From: DAIQNV01 sp038748775
GTDB taxonomy: Bacteria > Planctomycetota > Phycisphaerae > Phycisphaerales > UBA1924
Assembly: GCA_038748775.1 (NCBI GenBank)
Contig: JBCDIT010000003.1
Span: 248,001-312,000 of the forward strand
Length of the DNA: 64,000 bases
Reading direction: 5' to 3'
Below, piece by piece: positions 52,956 through 60,859 of the stretch; position 1 is the stretch's first letter; each line of letters starts with the position of its first letter. Position numbers and translations under genes: made by a program. The notes beneath the pieces are model-generated. The model saw only the letters and a program-made list of their open reading frames with translations, made no database searches and was not told the origin of the DNA.

Positions 52956-53592
52956 GCCAACCCCAAGTTGTCCACAGTATTTACGCACGCCCTCAGAGCC
53001 CGTGAATAAGTCTTTTTTGCGCTTTCTAAACCGTTCTCCAATCGAGCGCAAGGGGTTTCTTCCCGGTGTCCGCAGCGACCAACGTGTTGTGGGCAGTCGC
53101 GGTGACGGCTACTCTTTCGCGATCGCCCGGTGGCTCTCCCGCTGGGCAGATGACAACGCTGGGGCATGCGTTCGAGCCTCGCGATGCGGACCGGATGGTT
53201 GCCATTGGATGGGCACAAACCGGTTCGCGAGGTGAAGTTAGGCCGTTGGGTCAACCAACGCCCGAGGTTCGGCACAACCCCGGGTCGCGGTCTCGTGCGC
53301 TCCGCGGGGGCGGTGAGGTGGAACGTGGGAAGATGCAACTTTGAACGGCAGATCACTGCACGCGGGCAAGACGCCGGCGGTCTTCGCTCGCTCGGTTTCA
53401 GCGAGCGCTCAGGGCGAGGGAGCCGTTGGCGTGGGCGTCTTCTGACACCGTGAACCCTGGCCCAGGCACGACGCCCGGGCACTGGGTCGACCCCCTGGGG
53501 AGGGTGAGTTCCCGCTGGAGGCGGGGTGAACTGAATCGCAGGAAGTCGAACGAGGCGACGGCCGGAGGCCGGCGCCCGGGGGTCAGGTGCAC
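52956..53592. other. Candidate replication origin region upstream of dnaA
   Basis: This 630-nt gap has TTGTCCACA at 52968-52976, one base off the DnaA box TTATCCACA, and CGTGAATAA at 53001-53009, one base off its reverse form. An AT-richer patch (53003-53040, including TCTTTTTTGCGCTTTC) follows. A perfect 8-bp hairpin CGCTCGCT/AGCGAGCG lies at 53385-53407. Together with the dnaA gene next to it this suggests oriC, but only two box-like sites are seen, and no gene clearly reads through the stretch. Confidence 0.45.
52968..52976 (+). promoter_or_regulatory. DnaA-box-like site
   Basis: TTGTCCACA, one mismatch to TTATCCACA; a form that is common in high-GC genomes. A second, reversed site CGTGAATAA is at 53001-53009. 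Confidence 0.5.
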
Positions 53593-55245
53593 ATGTCGCA
53601 AGGACGGACAGATCATGGCGGGGTTGCGGTGCGGGCCGCGGTCGACCGGCTCAGGGCGATGATCGGCGAAGCGGCGTTCGATCGATACTTCGCTTCGCAC
53701 GAACCCGACGAAGCGCGGACCGACGAAGGACTCGCGCATCTAGAGCGTGACGAGGGGCGTCTGAGGGTGCGGGTGCCCAGCCGGTTCGCAGGGTCGCTCA
53801 TCGAGCGGCGCTTCGGACCGGCCTTGCAGGAGGCAGCGGGTGCCGGAGGGCTCGGCTCAGCGTCGATCGAAGTCGACGCCCGGGCGTCGTGGCGGCGTCC
53901 GAGCGACGATTCGACCAGGGACGCGCCAAGCGCGCACGGCCGCTCGCCAGGCGCCGGTCGACCAGGTTCCTCCTCTGGGCTTGACGCAGTCCCGGGAGCG
54001 CGTGCGCACACCGCGCGCCCCGGGGCGGCGTCGAGCCGTTCGGCCGGCCCTCGCGCCGGCTCTCATGCCGGAGCCGGCGCGAGAAGCAGACCTGCCGATT
54101 CGAACACCATCGGACGCAGGCTCGAAGACTTCGTCGTCGGACCATCGAACCGCGAGGCGTACGAAGCCGCGTGCCGCATGGGCGACCCCGACCGCGATCC
54201 GGGCTTCGGGCCGTTGGTCATCTACGGGCCGTGCGGCGTCGGCAAGACGCACCTGCTCCGGGGCGTCGCCTCAAGATTCGGCCAGACATCAGACGGACGC
54301 CCAGCCCTCGTCCGCACGACCACGGCCGAAGCATTCACCAGCGCGTACATCGAGTCGGTCCGCAGCGGGAACGTCGCGGCGTTCCAACGCTCGTTCCGTC
54401 GCGTGTCGCTTCTCTGCATCGACGACATCCACTTCCTGGCCAAGAAGGACGGGACCCAGCGCGAGCTGCTCCACACCTTCGACGCGCTCGATCTCAACGG
54501 CGCCCGGATCGTGCTGGTGTCCGACGAGCACCCCCGAGATATCCGGATGCTCAGCGAGCCGCTCGTGTCGAGGTTTATCGGTGGGGTGGTCGTCCGCGTC
54601 GGCGCGCCCGATGACGCTCTGGCAGAACGCATCGTGACCAAGCTGGCCACCCGCTCGGGCCTCGTTCTCGGTTCGGGCGCAGCCAAGGCGGCCGTCACCT
54701 GGATCCGCTCGGCCGCGGCGGCCCGGGGCGGCGAGCGTGTGCACGCGTCGGCGCGCGAATTGGCCGGCGCCGTTGCGCGGCTCAAGGCCACCGCGGGCGT
54801 CTCGCCCGAGTTGCTGAGCCCCGATGGCTCGATCGGCGCCGTGCTCGTCGACGCGGCCCTGTCACCCCGCGGCGCCGCCGGCGACGGCGCGTCGGGCAGA
54901 GGCGCGATCGGCTCGGGCCGAGCTTCGATCCGCGCGATCGTTGACGCGAGCGCCGACGCGCTGGGCGTCAGCGTGAGCGAGTTGATGGGGCGGGGCCGGC
55001 ACCGCCGCGTGGTGCTCGCCCGATCGATCGCGAGCTACCTCTGCCGCGAGATGACCAACCACTCGACGCCTGAGATCGCGGTCAAGCTCGGAAGGCCCAA
55101 CCACTCGACGGTGGTGACCGCCAGCCGTCGTCTCGCCTCAAAGATGGAAGCGAGCGAAAGGGTCAGCGTTGGGTGTTCGTCCGATGGCCTGCTCGTTTCG
55201 GACCTGGTCGCCCAGGTCCGCAGGCGGGTCTCGGCGGGCGGGTAA
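53587..55245 (+). CDS. dnaA: Chromosomal replication initiator protein DnaA
   Basis: Domain III has Walker A GPCGVGKTHLL from residue 214, Walker B LLCIDDIHFLAKKDGTQRELLHTFDAL and sensor-type LVSDEHPRDIRML. Domain IV ends with VLARSIASYLCREMTNHSTPEIAVKLGRPNHSTVVTASRRLASKM, the DnaA-box-binding helix-turn-helix signature. The N-terminal domain (about residues 10-85) is recognisable as DnaA_N by VDRLRAMIGEAAFDRYF and RLRVRVPSRF. Between lies an extended, low-complexity Ser/Arg/Ala/Gly/Pro linker (about residues 90-175). It starts with GTG (53587) or ATG (53593). dnaN and recF are not next to it, so the classic dnaA-dnaN order is lost. Confidence 0.93.
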   Translation: MHMSQGRTDHGGVAVRAAVDRLRAMIGEAAFDRYFASHEPDEARTDEGLAHLERDEGRLRVRVPSRFAGSLIERRFGPALQEAAGAGGLGSASIEVDARASWRRPSDDSTRDAPSAHGRSPGAGRPGSSSGLDAVPGARAHTARPGAASSRSAGPRAGSHAGAGARSRPADSNTIGRRLEDFVVGPSNREAYEAACRMGDPDRDPGFGPLVIYGPCGVGKTHLLRGVASRFGQTSDGRPALVRTTTAEAFTSAYIESVRSGNVAAFQRSFRRVSLLCIDDIHFLAKKDGTQRELLHTFDALDLNGARIVLVSDEHPRDIRMLSEPLVSRFIGGVVVRVGAPDDALAERIVTKLATRSGLVLGSGAAKAAVTWIRSAAAARGGERVHASARELAGAVARLKATAGVSPELLSPDGSIGAVLVDAALSPRGAAGDGASGRGAIGSGRASIRAIVDASADALGVSVSELMGRGRHRRVVLARSIASYLCREMTNHSTPEIAVKLGRPNHSTVVTASRRLASKMEASERVSVGCSSDGLLVSDLVAQVRRRVSAGG

Positions 55246-55270
55246 CGCGTCGCGTCCGGCGGACCGGCTG

Positions 55271-55380
55271 GAGCCTTGAGCGCGAGCGATGGGCCGGGAT
55301 TTCGCAGGCATTCGCCCCCGCGAGGGTTCTCGCGGACGAAGGCCTTCGGTTCACCGGCCCCTCGCTCACGCTCAAGGCTC
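55271..55380. repeat. 110-nt imperfect palindrome
   Basis: The arms 55271-55297 and 55354-55380 are reverse complements over 27 nt with two mismatches (arms begin GAGCCTTGAGCG and end CGCTCAAGGCTC). The inside pairs again, weakly for 18 nt and then perfectly as CCGCGAG (55318-55324) with CTCGCGG (55329-55335) around a GGTT loop. The structure sits between dnaA and the DegT gene, both on the plus strand. It may be a strong transcription barrier or a member of a mobile hairpin family; no T tail is seen. Confidence 0.8.
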
Positions 55381-55464
55381 GTTTGCGGAAGCGGGACGTC
55401 GAACGCCCGACGGGTTCTGCTCGCCCGGTGTTGCCCGAGCGGGTTTCGGCCCGACAATGGGTGC

Positions 55465-56631
55465 ATGAGCGACAACGAGATCCCGCTGAGCCGGCCCGAC
55501 ATCGGCTCGCTCGAAGAACAGCTTGTCCTTGAAGTGCTCCGCTCGGGGCGTCTCTCGATCGGCCCGATGCAGGAGCGCTTCGAGGGCATGGTCGCCCAGC
55601 GCGTCGGCTGCCGGCACGCGGTCGCCGTGAGCAGCGGGACCGCCGGGCTCATCTGCGTGCTCAAGGCCCTTGGCATCGGCCCGGGCGACGAAGTCATCAC
55701 CACGCCCCTGAGCTTCATCGCCTCGGCAAACTCGATCGTGCTCGCCGGCGCCAAGCCGGTCTTCGTCGACATCGAGCCGGTGAGCCTCAACATGGACCCG
55801 GGCCTCGTCGAACGGGCCATCGGCCCTCGCACCAAAGCCATCCTCGCGGTCGAGACGTTCGGCAACCCGACCCACATGGACCAGTACGCCCGCATCGCGG
55901 TCAAGCACGAGATCCCGCTCATCGAAGACTGCTGCGAGGCGCTCGGCTCATCGCACAAGGGCACCCCCGCCGGCAGCTTCGGGCGAGCCGGCGTCTTCGG
56001 CTTCTACCCCAACAAGCAGATCACCACCGGCGAGGGCGGGATGATCGTCACCGACGACGAACGCCTCGCGGAGGTCTGCAGGAGCCTGCGAAACCAAGGG
56101 CGGGGCTCGGCCAACGCCCCGGGCGCCGAGCGCGGCGCCGGCGCTTGGCTCAAGCACGAACGCATGGGCTACAACTTCCGTCTCAGCGAGATCAACGCGG
56201 CGATGGGCGTCGCCCAGATGATCCGCCTCGACGAACTGCTCAAGAAACGCTCTATCGTCGCGAAGTCATACCTCCGACGCCTCGCCGGAACGCCAACGCT
56301 GGTCCTGCCAACGGTCGACCGCGAATCGGAGATGAGCTGGTTCGTCTTCGTCCCGAGGCTCGAAGCCGGCTACGTGCGCGAAGAACGCGACCGGATCATC
56401 CAGGGCATGCGCAACCATGAAGTCGGCGCCGCCGATTACTTCCCCTGCATCCACCTCCAGCCGGCGTACCGAGACTTTGGTTTCGGCGAGGGCTCGTACC
56501 CGATCGCTGAGTCGGTAAGCCAACGCACGATCGCGCTCCCGTTCTTTGGCGGGCTGACGGAACGCGACGTCGATCTCGTATCGCAGACGCTTGAGTTGAT
56601 GTTGGCGCGGGAGAATCTGTCGAGGGAGTAG
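55465..56631 (+). CDS. DegT/DnrJ/EryC1/StrS-family aminotransferase
   Basis: MSDNEIPLSRPDIGSLEEQLVLEVLRSGRLSIGPMQERFE is the usual opening. HAVAVSSGTAGLICVLKALGIGPGDEVITTPLSF and FGFYPNKQITTGEGGMIVTDDE include the lysine that binds PLP. YNFRLSEINAAMGVAQ is also typical. These enzymes transfer amino groups to keto-sugars bound to nucleotides (surface polysaccharide or LPS). The ATG at 55465 is chosen since the frame before it lies in the palindrome and is not conserved. No sugar dehydratase is adjacent. Confidence 0.93.
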   Translation: MSDNEIPLSRPDIGSLEEQLVLEVLRSGRLSIGPMQERFEGMVAQRVGCRHAVAVSSGTAGLICVLKALGIGPGDEVITTPLSFIASANSIVLAGAKPVFVDIEPVSLNMDPGLVERAIGPRTKAILAVETFGNPTHMDQYARIAVKHEIPLIEDCCEALGSSHKGTPAGSFGRAGVFGFYPNKQITTGEGGMIVTDDERLAEVCRSLRNQGRGSANAPGAERGAGAWLKHERMGYNFRLSEINAAMGVAQMIRLDELLKKRSIVAKSYLRRLAGTPTLVLPTVDRESEMSWFVFVPRLEAGYVREERDRIIQGMRNHEVGAADYFPCIHLQPAYRDFGFGEGSYPIAESVSQRTIALPFFGGLTERDVDLVSQTLELMLARENLSRE

Positions 56632-56652
56632 CGGGCGGAGCCCGCCGGCTCC
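56626..56652 (+). terminator. Hairpin terminator of the aminotransferase gene
   Basis: GCGGGC (56631-56636), loop GGA, GCCCGC (56640-56645), with an outer GGGAG/CTCCC pairing. The stem starts at the last base of the stop codon. Confidence 0.55.
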
Positions 56653-56733
56653 CTCGCACGCTTCGGCTCAAACTACGGCGCGCCCGTTTGGACCGGCCGC
56701 AGCTCCCTTTATGGCCTTTCTCACGATGTTCGA

Positions 56734-57429
56734 TCACGCGCGACGCCGGCGTGCGGCGATGCCCGCCAGGACGAAGACGCCCGAAGCCGCTGGGGCAGGA
56801 ACGGTGAAGGACACTTCGTCGAAGGCAACGAAATCAACTCGATCTTCGTTCGCCGGGCCGAGTGTGGAGAATGACGGGATGACGATCTGGACTTCATCGA
56901 ACGCGATGTCGCTCGTCAGACCGACGAAGATCGGGGGCAGATCGACGAGCCCGTTGCCCTGATCCGACGCGAAGAAGGTATCAAAGACCAACTGGCCATC
57001 TCGGAACAGACCGATCGCCTTACCACCACCCGTCGCGCCCGGTTCCCAGTCGGAGATGTCGTACCCGAAGGCGTTCGAGAGCGTCGGAGTCTTGAACGAC
57101 ACGGTGTACGTACCGAACTCGTCGAACACCCCGAAGCGGAGAAACTGCGAACCACCCTGGGTCGTGTTAAAGAGGTTATTGCCCGGGTTCTGACCGTCCT
57201 GGGCTTCGACGCGTCCGGTCACGTCGTCCGTCAACTCCGCGACGCGCAGTCCCGAATCGAACACCGACGGGGAGCCGAGCGCCGGGATGCCCTCACGCCC
57301 CTCGAAGCCCTCGGTCACGATGGGATCTGACACGCTTGCCTGCCAGTCGGCGCGGCTGTCGTAGAAGGTCACACTCGCGCCGGCGCACGCGGCGACGCCG
57401 GCGACCACAGTCGCTGCTTGCTTGAACAT
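56734..57429 (-). CDS. Secreted protein with a PEP-CTERM-like sorting tail
   Basis: A signal peptide (MFKQAATVVAGVAACAGASV) is followed by a beta domain with EGFEGREGIPALGSPSVFDSGL and FGTYTVSFKTPTLSNAFGYDISDWEPGAT, a pattern seen in many secreted planctomycete PEP-CTERM proteins. The last 20 residues, VPAPAASGVFVLAGIAARRRRA, have the tripartite sorting layout: a short Pro-containing motif (PAP for PEP), a hydrophobic helix, and a basic end. It should be processed by an exosortase, not found in this window. Different from the dockerin anchoring used by its neighbours. Confidence 0.82.
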   Translation of the reverse strand: MFKQAATVVAGVAACAGASVTFYDSRADWQASVSDPIVTEGFEGREGIPALGSPSVFDSGLRVAELTDDVTGRVEAQDGQNPGNNLFNTTQGGSQFLRFGVFDEFGTYTVSFKTPTLSNAFGYDISDWEPGATGGGKAIGLFRDGQLVFDTFFASDQGNGLVDLPPIFVGLTSDIAFDEVQIVIPSFSTLGPANEDRVDFVAFDEVSFTVPAPAASGVFVLAGIAARRRRA

Positions 57430-57664
57430 CTGTTTCCCTCACAGTCTTGTTGCGTCGTCGGCTCTACCGGACCATCCGGAGTGGCCGTTCAGAGGGAATG
57501 GCGACGTCGACGAACAGCGGGGGACAGGGAAAGTAACGTTTTTGTGTGCAATTCTGATCTACCAACGCACGCCGCCAATGGGGCACCGCATTTCACTGGC
57601 GTGCCGCGGCAGGGAAGACCTCCCCCGGGCCTCAAGTTCTCGATGCGCCGACGCTCCGAGAAAC

Positions 57665-59251
57665 TCAGGCCATCGCCGGCTCACGATCGCTCGCAACCGG
57701 TCCCGACTCCAAACTGCACCCGATCCCCAGATCATCACACAACAGACCCGAGCTGATCTGGCTGCTCAGGAAAATCGTCGGCAACCCCGAGCCCGGGTGC
57801 GTGCCGCCCCCCACCATGTACAACCGTTCGAAGCCCTTGAGCTTGTTCTGCGGGCGCCAGTGGAGCATCTGGCCCAGATTGTGCGCCAGGTTGAACGTAG
57901 CGCCGAAGTTGATGTTCATGCTCCGCCATTCGGGTGGGCGGATCACCGTTTCGGCGCGAACCCTTGAGCGGATGTCCGGGATCTCGAACACCTGTTCCAT
58001 CTGCTCATAGATCGACTCGCGGTACGCCGGCCACTGGGCTTCCCAGTCGACGACGGTGCCGTCGGGGTCCTTCTCGAGGTTGGGCGTGGGGGCCAACACG
58101 TACAGCGAGCTGTGCCCTTCGGGCGCGAGGCTCTTGTCGGTCCGCGAGGCGTTGCAGATGTAGACGCTCGGGTCCTCGCTCAGCTTGCGGTTGACCGCGA
58201 TGTCGTCGAGGTTCTGGCGGTAGCTCGCGCTCGTGTAGATCGTGTGGTGAGGGAGATCGACCTCGCCCTCGAGGCCGACGTAAAGCATCGCGGTCGAGCA
58301 CGAATACTTCTTCGCGTCCATCGACTCGTCGGAGTACCCGTTCTTGCGGAGCGACTCCGGGACGAGGTTCTTGATCGCCCAGCTCGCGTCGGCGTTCACC
58401 ACCACGGCGTCGAACGACTCCTGTTCCCCGTTGGCCACCACGCCGGTCGCCTTCGAACCGCTGAAGGTGATCGACTCGACCGGAGTTGAAAGCCTGATCT
58501 CCGCCCCACGGCTCTCGGCGATCCGGGCCATCGCCTCGCAGATCGCGTGGCACCCACCCATGGGGTGCCAGACGCCGTACTCGTACTCGATGAGCGGGAG
58601 AATCGTGAACAGGCTCGGGCACTCGAACGGGCTCATGCCCAGGTACTTGCTCTGGAAGCTGACCGCGAGCTTGACGCGTTCGTCGGTGAAGTACTCGCCC
58701 AAGAGCTGGTGCACGCTCTTGTGGGGCTTCAAGATCGGTAACAACGCCAGGTTCTTCGGGTCGACCAGGTCGAGCGGGCTGCGGATCGCCTTGCGAAGGA
58801 TCGGCTCGGAGAGCTGCAGCTTCTTTCGGTTCTCCGCGATGAACCGCGGGAAGACCTCTGCGTCCTTCGGGCTCAGTTTGCCAATGCGGCGAGCCATCTC
58901 GGCGACATCTTGCGTCGTATCGATCTGGGCCGGGCGCTGGCCTGGCTGACCAATCAGCAGGCGGTACATCGGGTCGAGGCGGGTCAATTCGACGTGGTCG
59001 GCCAAACGCTCGCCGGCCGCGGCGAAGACCTCGTCGAGCACGTAGGGCATCAGGAAGAACGTGGGCCCCCGGTCGAAGCGGTAGGTGCTCCCGTCGTCCC
59101 CGGTCGCCTCGACGCGGCTCGTCCGCCCGCCGACGCGGTCCATGGTCTCGAAGATGGTGACCTTAGCCCCGCTCGCGGCGAGGATCATCGCGGCGGCGAG
59201 CCCGCCCGGCCCTGCTCCGACGATGGCGACTGAAGGGGTTGGGTTGGGCAA
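57665..59251 (-). CDS. Phytoene/diapophytoene desaturase-family carotenoid oxidoreductase
   Basis: The N-terminal FAD site is VAIVGAGPGGLAAAMILAASGAKVTIFETMDRVGGRTS. It is followed by RFDRGPTFFLMPYVLDEVF and ends YMVGGGTHPGSGLPTIFLSSQISSGLLCDDLG, the CrtI/CrtN/CrtP signature. Length 528 fits. It is divergent from the aldehyde dehydrogenase gene, with a shared 126-nt promoter region. In C30 pathways one such enzyme desaturates diapophytoene (CrtN) and another oxidises the terminal methyl groups (CrtP); which this is cannot be told from motifs alone. It shares the overall plan of the gene at 60856. Confidence 0.9.
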   Translation of the reverse strand: MPNPTPSVAIVGAGPGGLAAAMILAASGAKVTIFETMDRVGGRTSRVEATGDDGSTYRFDRGPTFFLMPYVLDEVFAAAGERLADHVELTRLDPMYRLLIGQPGQRPAQIDTTQDVAEMARRIGKLSPKDAEVFPRFIAENRKKLQLSEPILRKAIRSPLDLVDPKNLALLPILKPHKSVHQLLGEYFTDERVKLAVSFQSKYLGMSPFECPSLFTILPLIEYEYGVWHPMGGCHAICEAMARIAESRGAEIRLSTPVESITFSGSKATGVVANGEQESFDAVVVNADASWAIKNLVPESLRKNGYSDESMDAKKYSCSTAMLYVGLEGEVDLPHHTIYTSASYRQNLDDIAVNRKLSEDPSVYICNASRTDKSLAPEGHSSLYVLAPTPNLEKDPDGTVVDWEAQWPAYRESIYEQMEQVFEIPDIRSRVRAETVIRPPEWRSMNINFGATFNLAHNLGQMLHWRPQNKLKGFERLYMVGGGTHPGSGLPTIFLSSQISSGLLCDDLGIGCSLESGPVASDREPAMA

Positions 59252-59377
59252 GGGGGTGTCTCCTGGCGTCTCGACGGGCTCAACGGTGCAGCGGGTTCGA
59301 GGGGAACACCTTGCCGGATGCCCCGAAGACGAGAACGCATCCGGAGCGGGATCGCCCGCGATCTATACTGCTCCGTG

Positions 59378-60859
59378 GTGCAGCCTACGCCAACAACTGA
59401 ACACGTCGCCGGTTCGCCCGCTTTCCGGTCCGCCGGTCGCTCTGTGTGGTCTCAGACGCCTCTGAACGAACGCCTCGCGTGGGTCAAGGCCTTTCGCAAG
59501 AGCCTCGCGTCACACCTCGACGAATTCTGCGAACTCGCGGGGGCGGAGGTCGGCAAGCCCCGGGTCGAGACGCTTACGACCGACCTGATGCCCGTCCTCG
59601 CCAACGCCCGCTGGCTCGAACAGCGTGCCCGGTCGATCTTGCGCGATCGCTCGCTCCGAGGCGGGGGCGTGCTCGGGATGGGCAAGTCGCAGACCGTCCG
59701 CCGCGAGCCGCTCGGGCGCGTCGCGATCATCGCCACCTGGAACTACCCCATCGGGCTTGTCGGCGTCGAGTTGCTCGCGGCCCTGGTCGCCGGCAACACC
59801 GTCGTGGTGAAGCCCTCGGAGAACGCCCCGAGGACACAGGCGGCGTTGCTGCGGCTCGCCCAGGCGGGTCTGCCCGAAGGGACGCTGACGAGCGTCGAAC
59901 CGACGCGCGAAGCGGGCGAGGCCCTGCTCCACGAGCAACGCTTCGATCATGTCGTCTTCACAGGCTCGACCAAGGTCGGCAAGGCGATCGCCGGTGCCCT
60001 CGCGCCCTCGCTGACGCCCAGCACGCTCGAGCTCTCGGGGCGAGACTCCGCACTCGTCCTGGCCGATGCCGACCTCGACCTCGCGGCCCGCTCACTCTGG
60101 TTCGTTGTGCATCAGAACGCCGGGCAGACGTGCATGGCGCCGCGCCGCATCTTGGTCGAGCGCCCGGCGTACGCCGCGTTCCTGCGTCACCTGGGTCTGC
60201 ACGCTGCTGGGGCCCAGCCGAGGAAACTCATTTCCGAGAGCGCCGCCGAACGGACGTATGACCTCGCCAAAGCGGCGGTCGACGCCGGCGGGCGTTCGCT
60301 CAGCTCGGTGATCGAACCGCCGAACGGCGCTTGGCTCCGCCCGCTCGCGATCGTCGACTGCCCCGAGGACGCGCCGCTCGTCGAGGGCGATTACTTCGGG
60401 CCGGTGACCGCTGTGCTGCCCGTCGATTCCGAAGAGCACGCGCTCGAGGTTCACCACCGGTGTGAACAGCACCTCGCGACGAGCGTCTTCACGAAATCGC
60501 CCCGAGCGGCGGCCCGACGCCTCGCCCGCCGCCAGGGCGCGACAACCGTCACCATGAACGACTGTGTGATCCCGACGGTGCACCCTGCGGCATCGATCGG
60601 CGGCATCGGGCCTTCGGGTTGGGGGGTTTCCCAAGGCGAAGCGGGCTTGTTGGGGATGACGCGGCCCGTGTTTGTCAGCGTGACCCACCCGCTGCTCCGT
60701 CCCCCCACCGACGAGCAGGCCCCCGAGCGGGTCCGCCAGATGGCGGGCTTCGTCGCACGGTTGTACGGTGCGGGGCCGAAGCGGACGTCCGGGTCTGCCA
60801 ACGCAACATCGAAACGAGCCGATGGCGACCCCGCCATCATCGGAGACGCCGAATCATGA
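59378..60859 (+). CDS. Aldehyde dehydrogenase (CrtNc/AldH-like)
   Basis: The ALDH fold is clear: IIATWNYPIGLVGVELLAALVAGNTVVVKPSENAPRT, FTGSTKVGKAIAGAL, the catalytic Glu in LELSGRDSALVL (ELSG for ELGG), and the catalytic Cys in NAGQTCMAPRRILV. In staphyloxanthin-like clusters an ALDH of this type oxidises the C30 carotenoid aldehyde to the acid before glycosylation and acylation. Starts at 59318, 59375 and 59378 (GTG) are possible; the last gives VQPTPTTEHVAG. Its stop overlaps the start of the next desaturase (ATGA). Confidence 0.9.
   Translation: MQPTPTTEHVAGSPAFRSAGRSVWSQTPLNERLAWVKAFRKSLASHLDEFCELAGAEVGKPRVETLTTDLMPVLANARWLEQRARSILRDRSLRGGGVLGMGKSQTVRREPLGRVAIIATWNYPIGLVGVELLAALVAGNTVVVKPSENAPRTQAALLRLAQAGLPEGTLTSVEPTREAGEALLHEQRFDHVVFTGSTKVGKAIAGALAPSLTPSTLELSGRDSALVLADADLDLAARSLWFVVHQNAGQTCMAPRRILVERPAYAAFLRHLGLHAAGAQPRKLISESAAERTYDLAKAAVDAGGRSLSSVIEPPNGAWLRPLAIVDCPEDAPLVEGDYFGPVTAVLPVDSEEHALEVHHRCEQHLATSVFTKSPRAAARRLARRQGATTVTMNDCVIPTVHPAASIGGIGPSGWGVSQGEAGLLGMTRPVFVSVTHPLLRPPTDEQAPERVRQMAGFVARLYGAGPKRTSGSANATSKRADGDPAIIGDAES

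Noticed and set aside
55276..55464. N-terminal extension of the DegT aminotransferase
   Set aside because: The extra residues are encoded by the long palindrome and match nothing in the family; the ATG at 55465 begins the conserved sequence.
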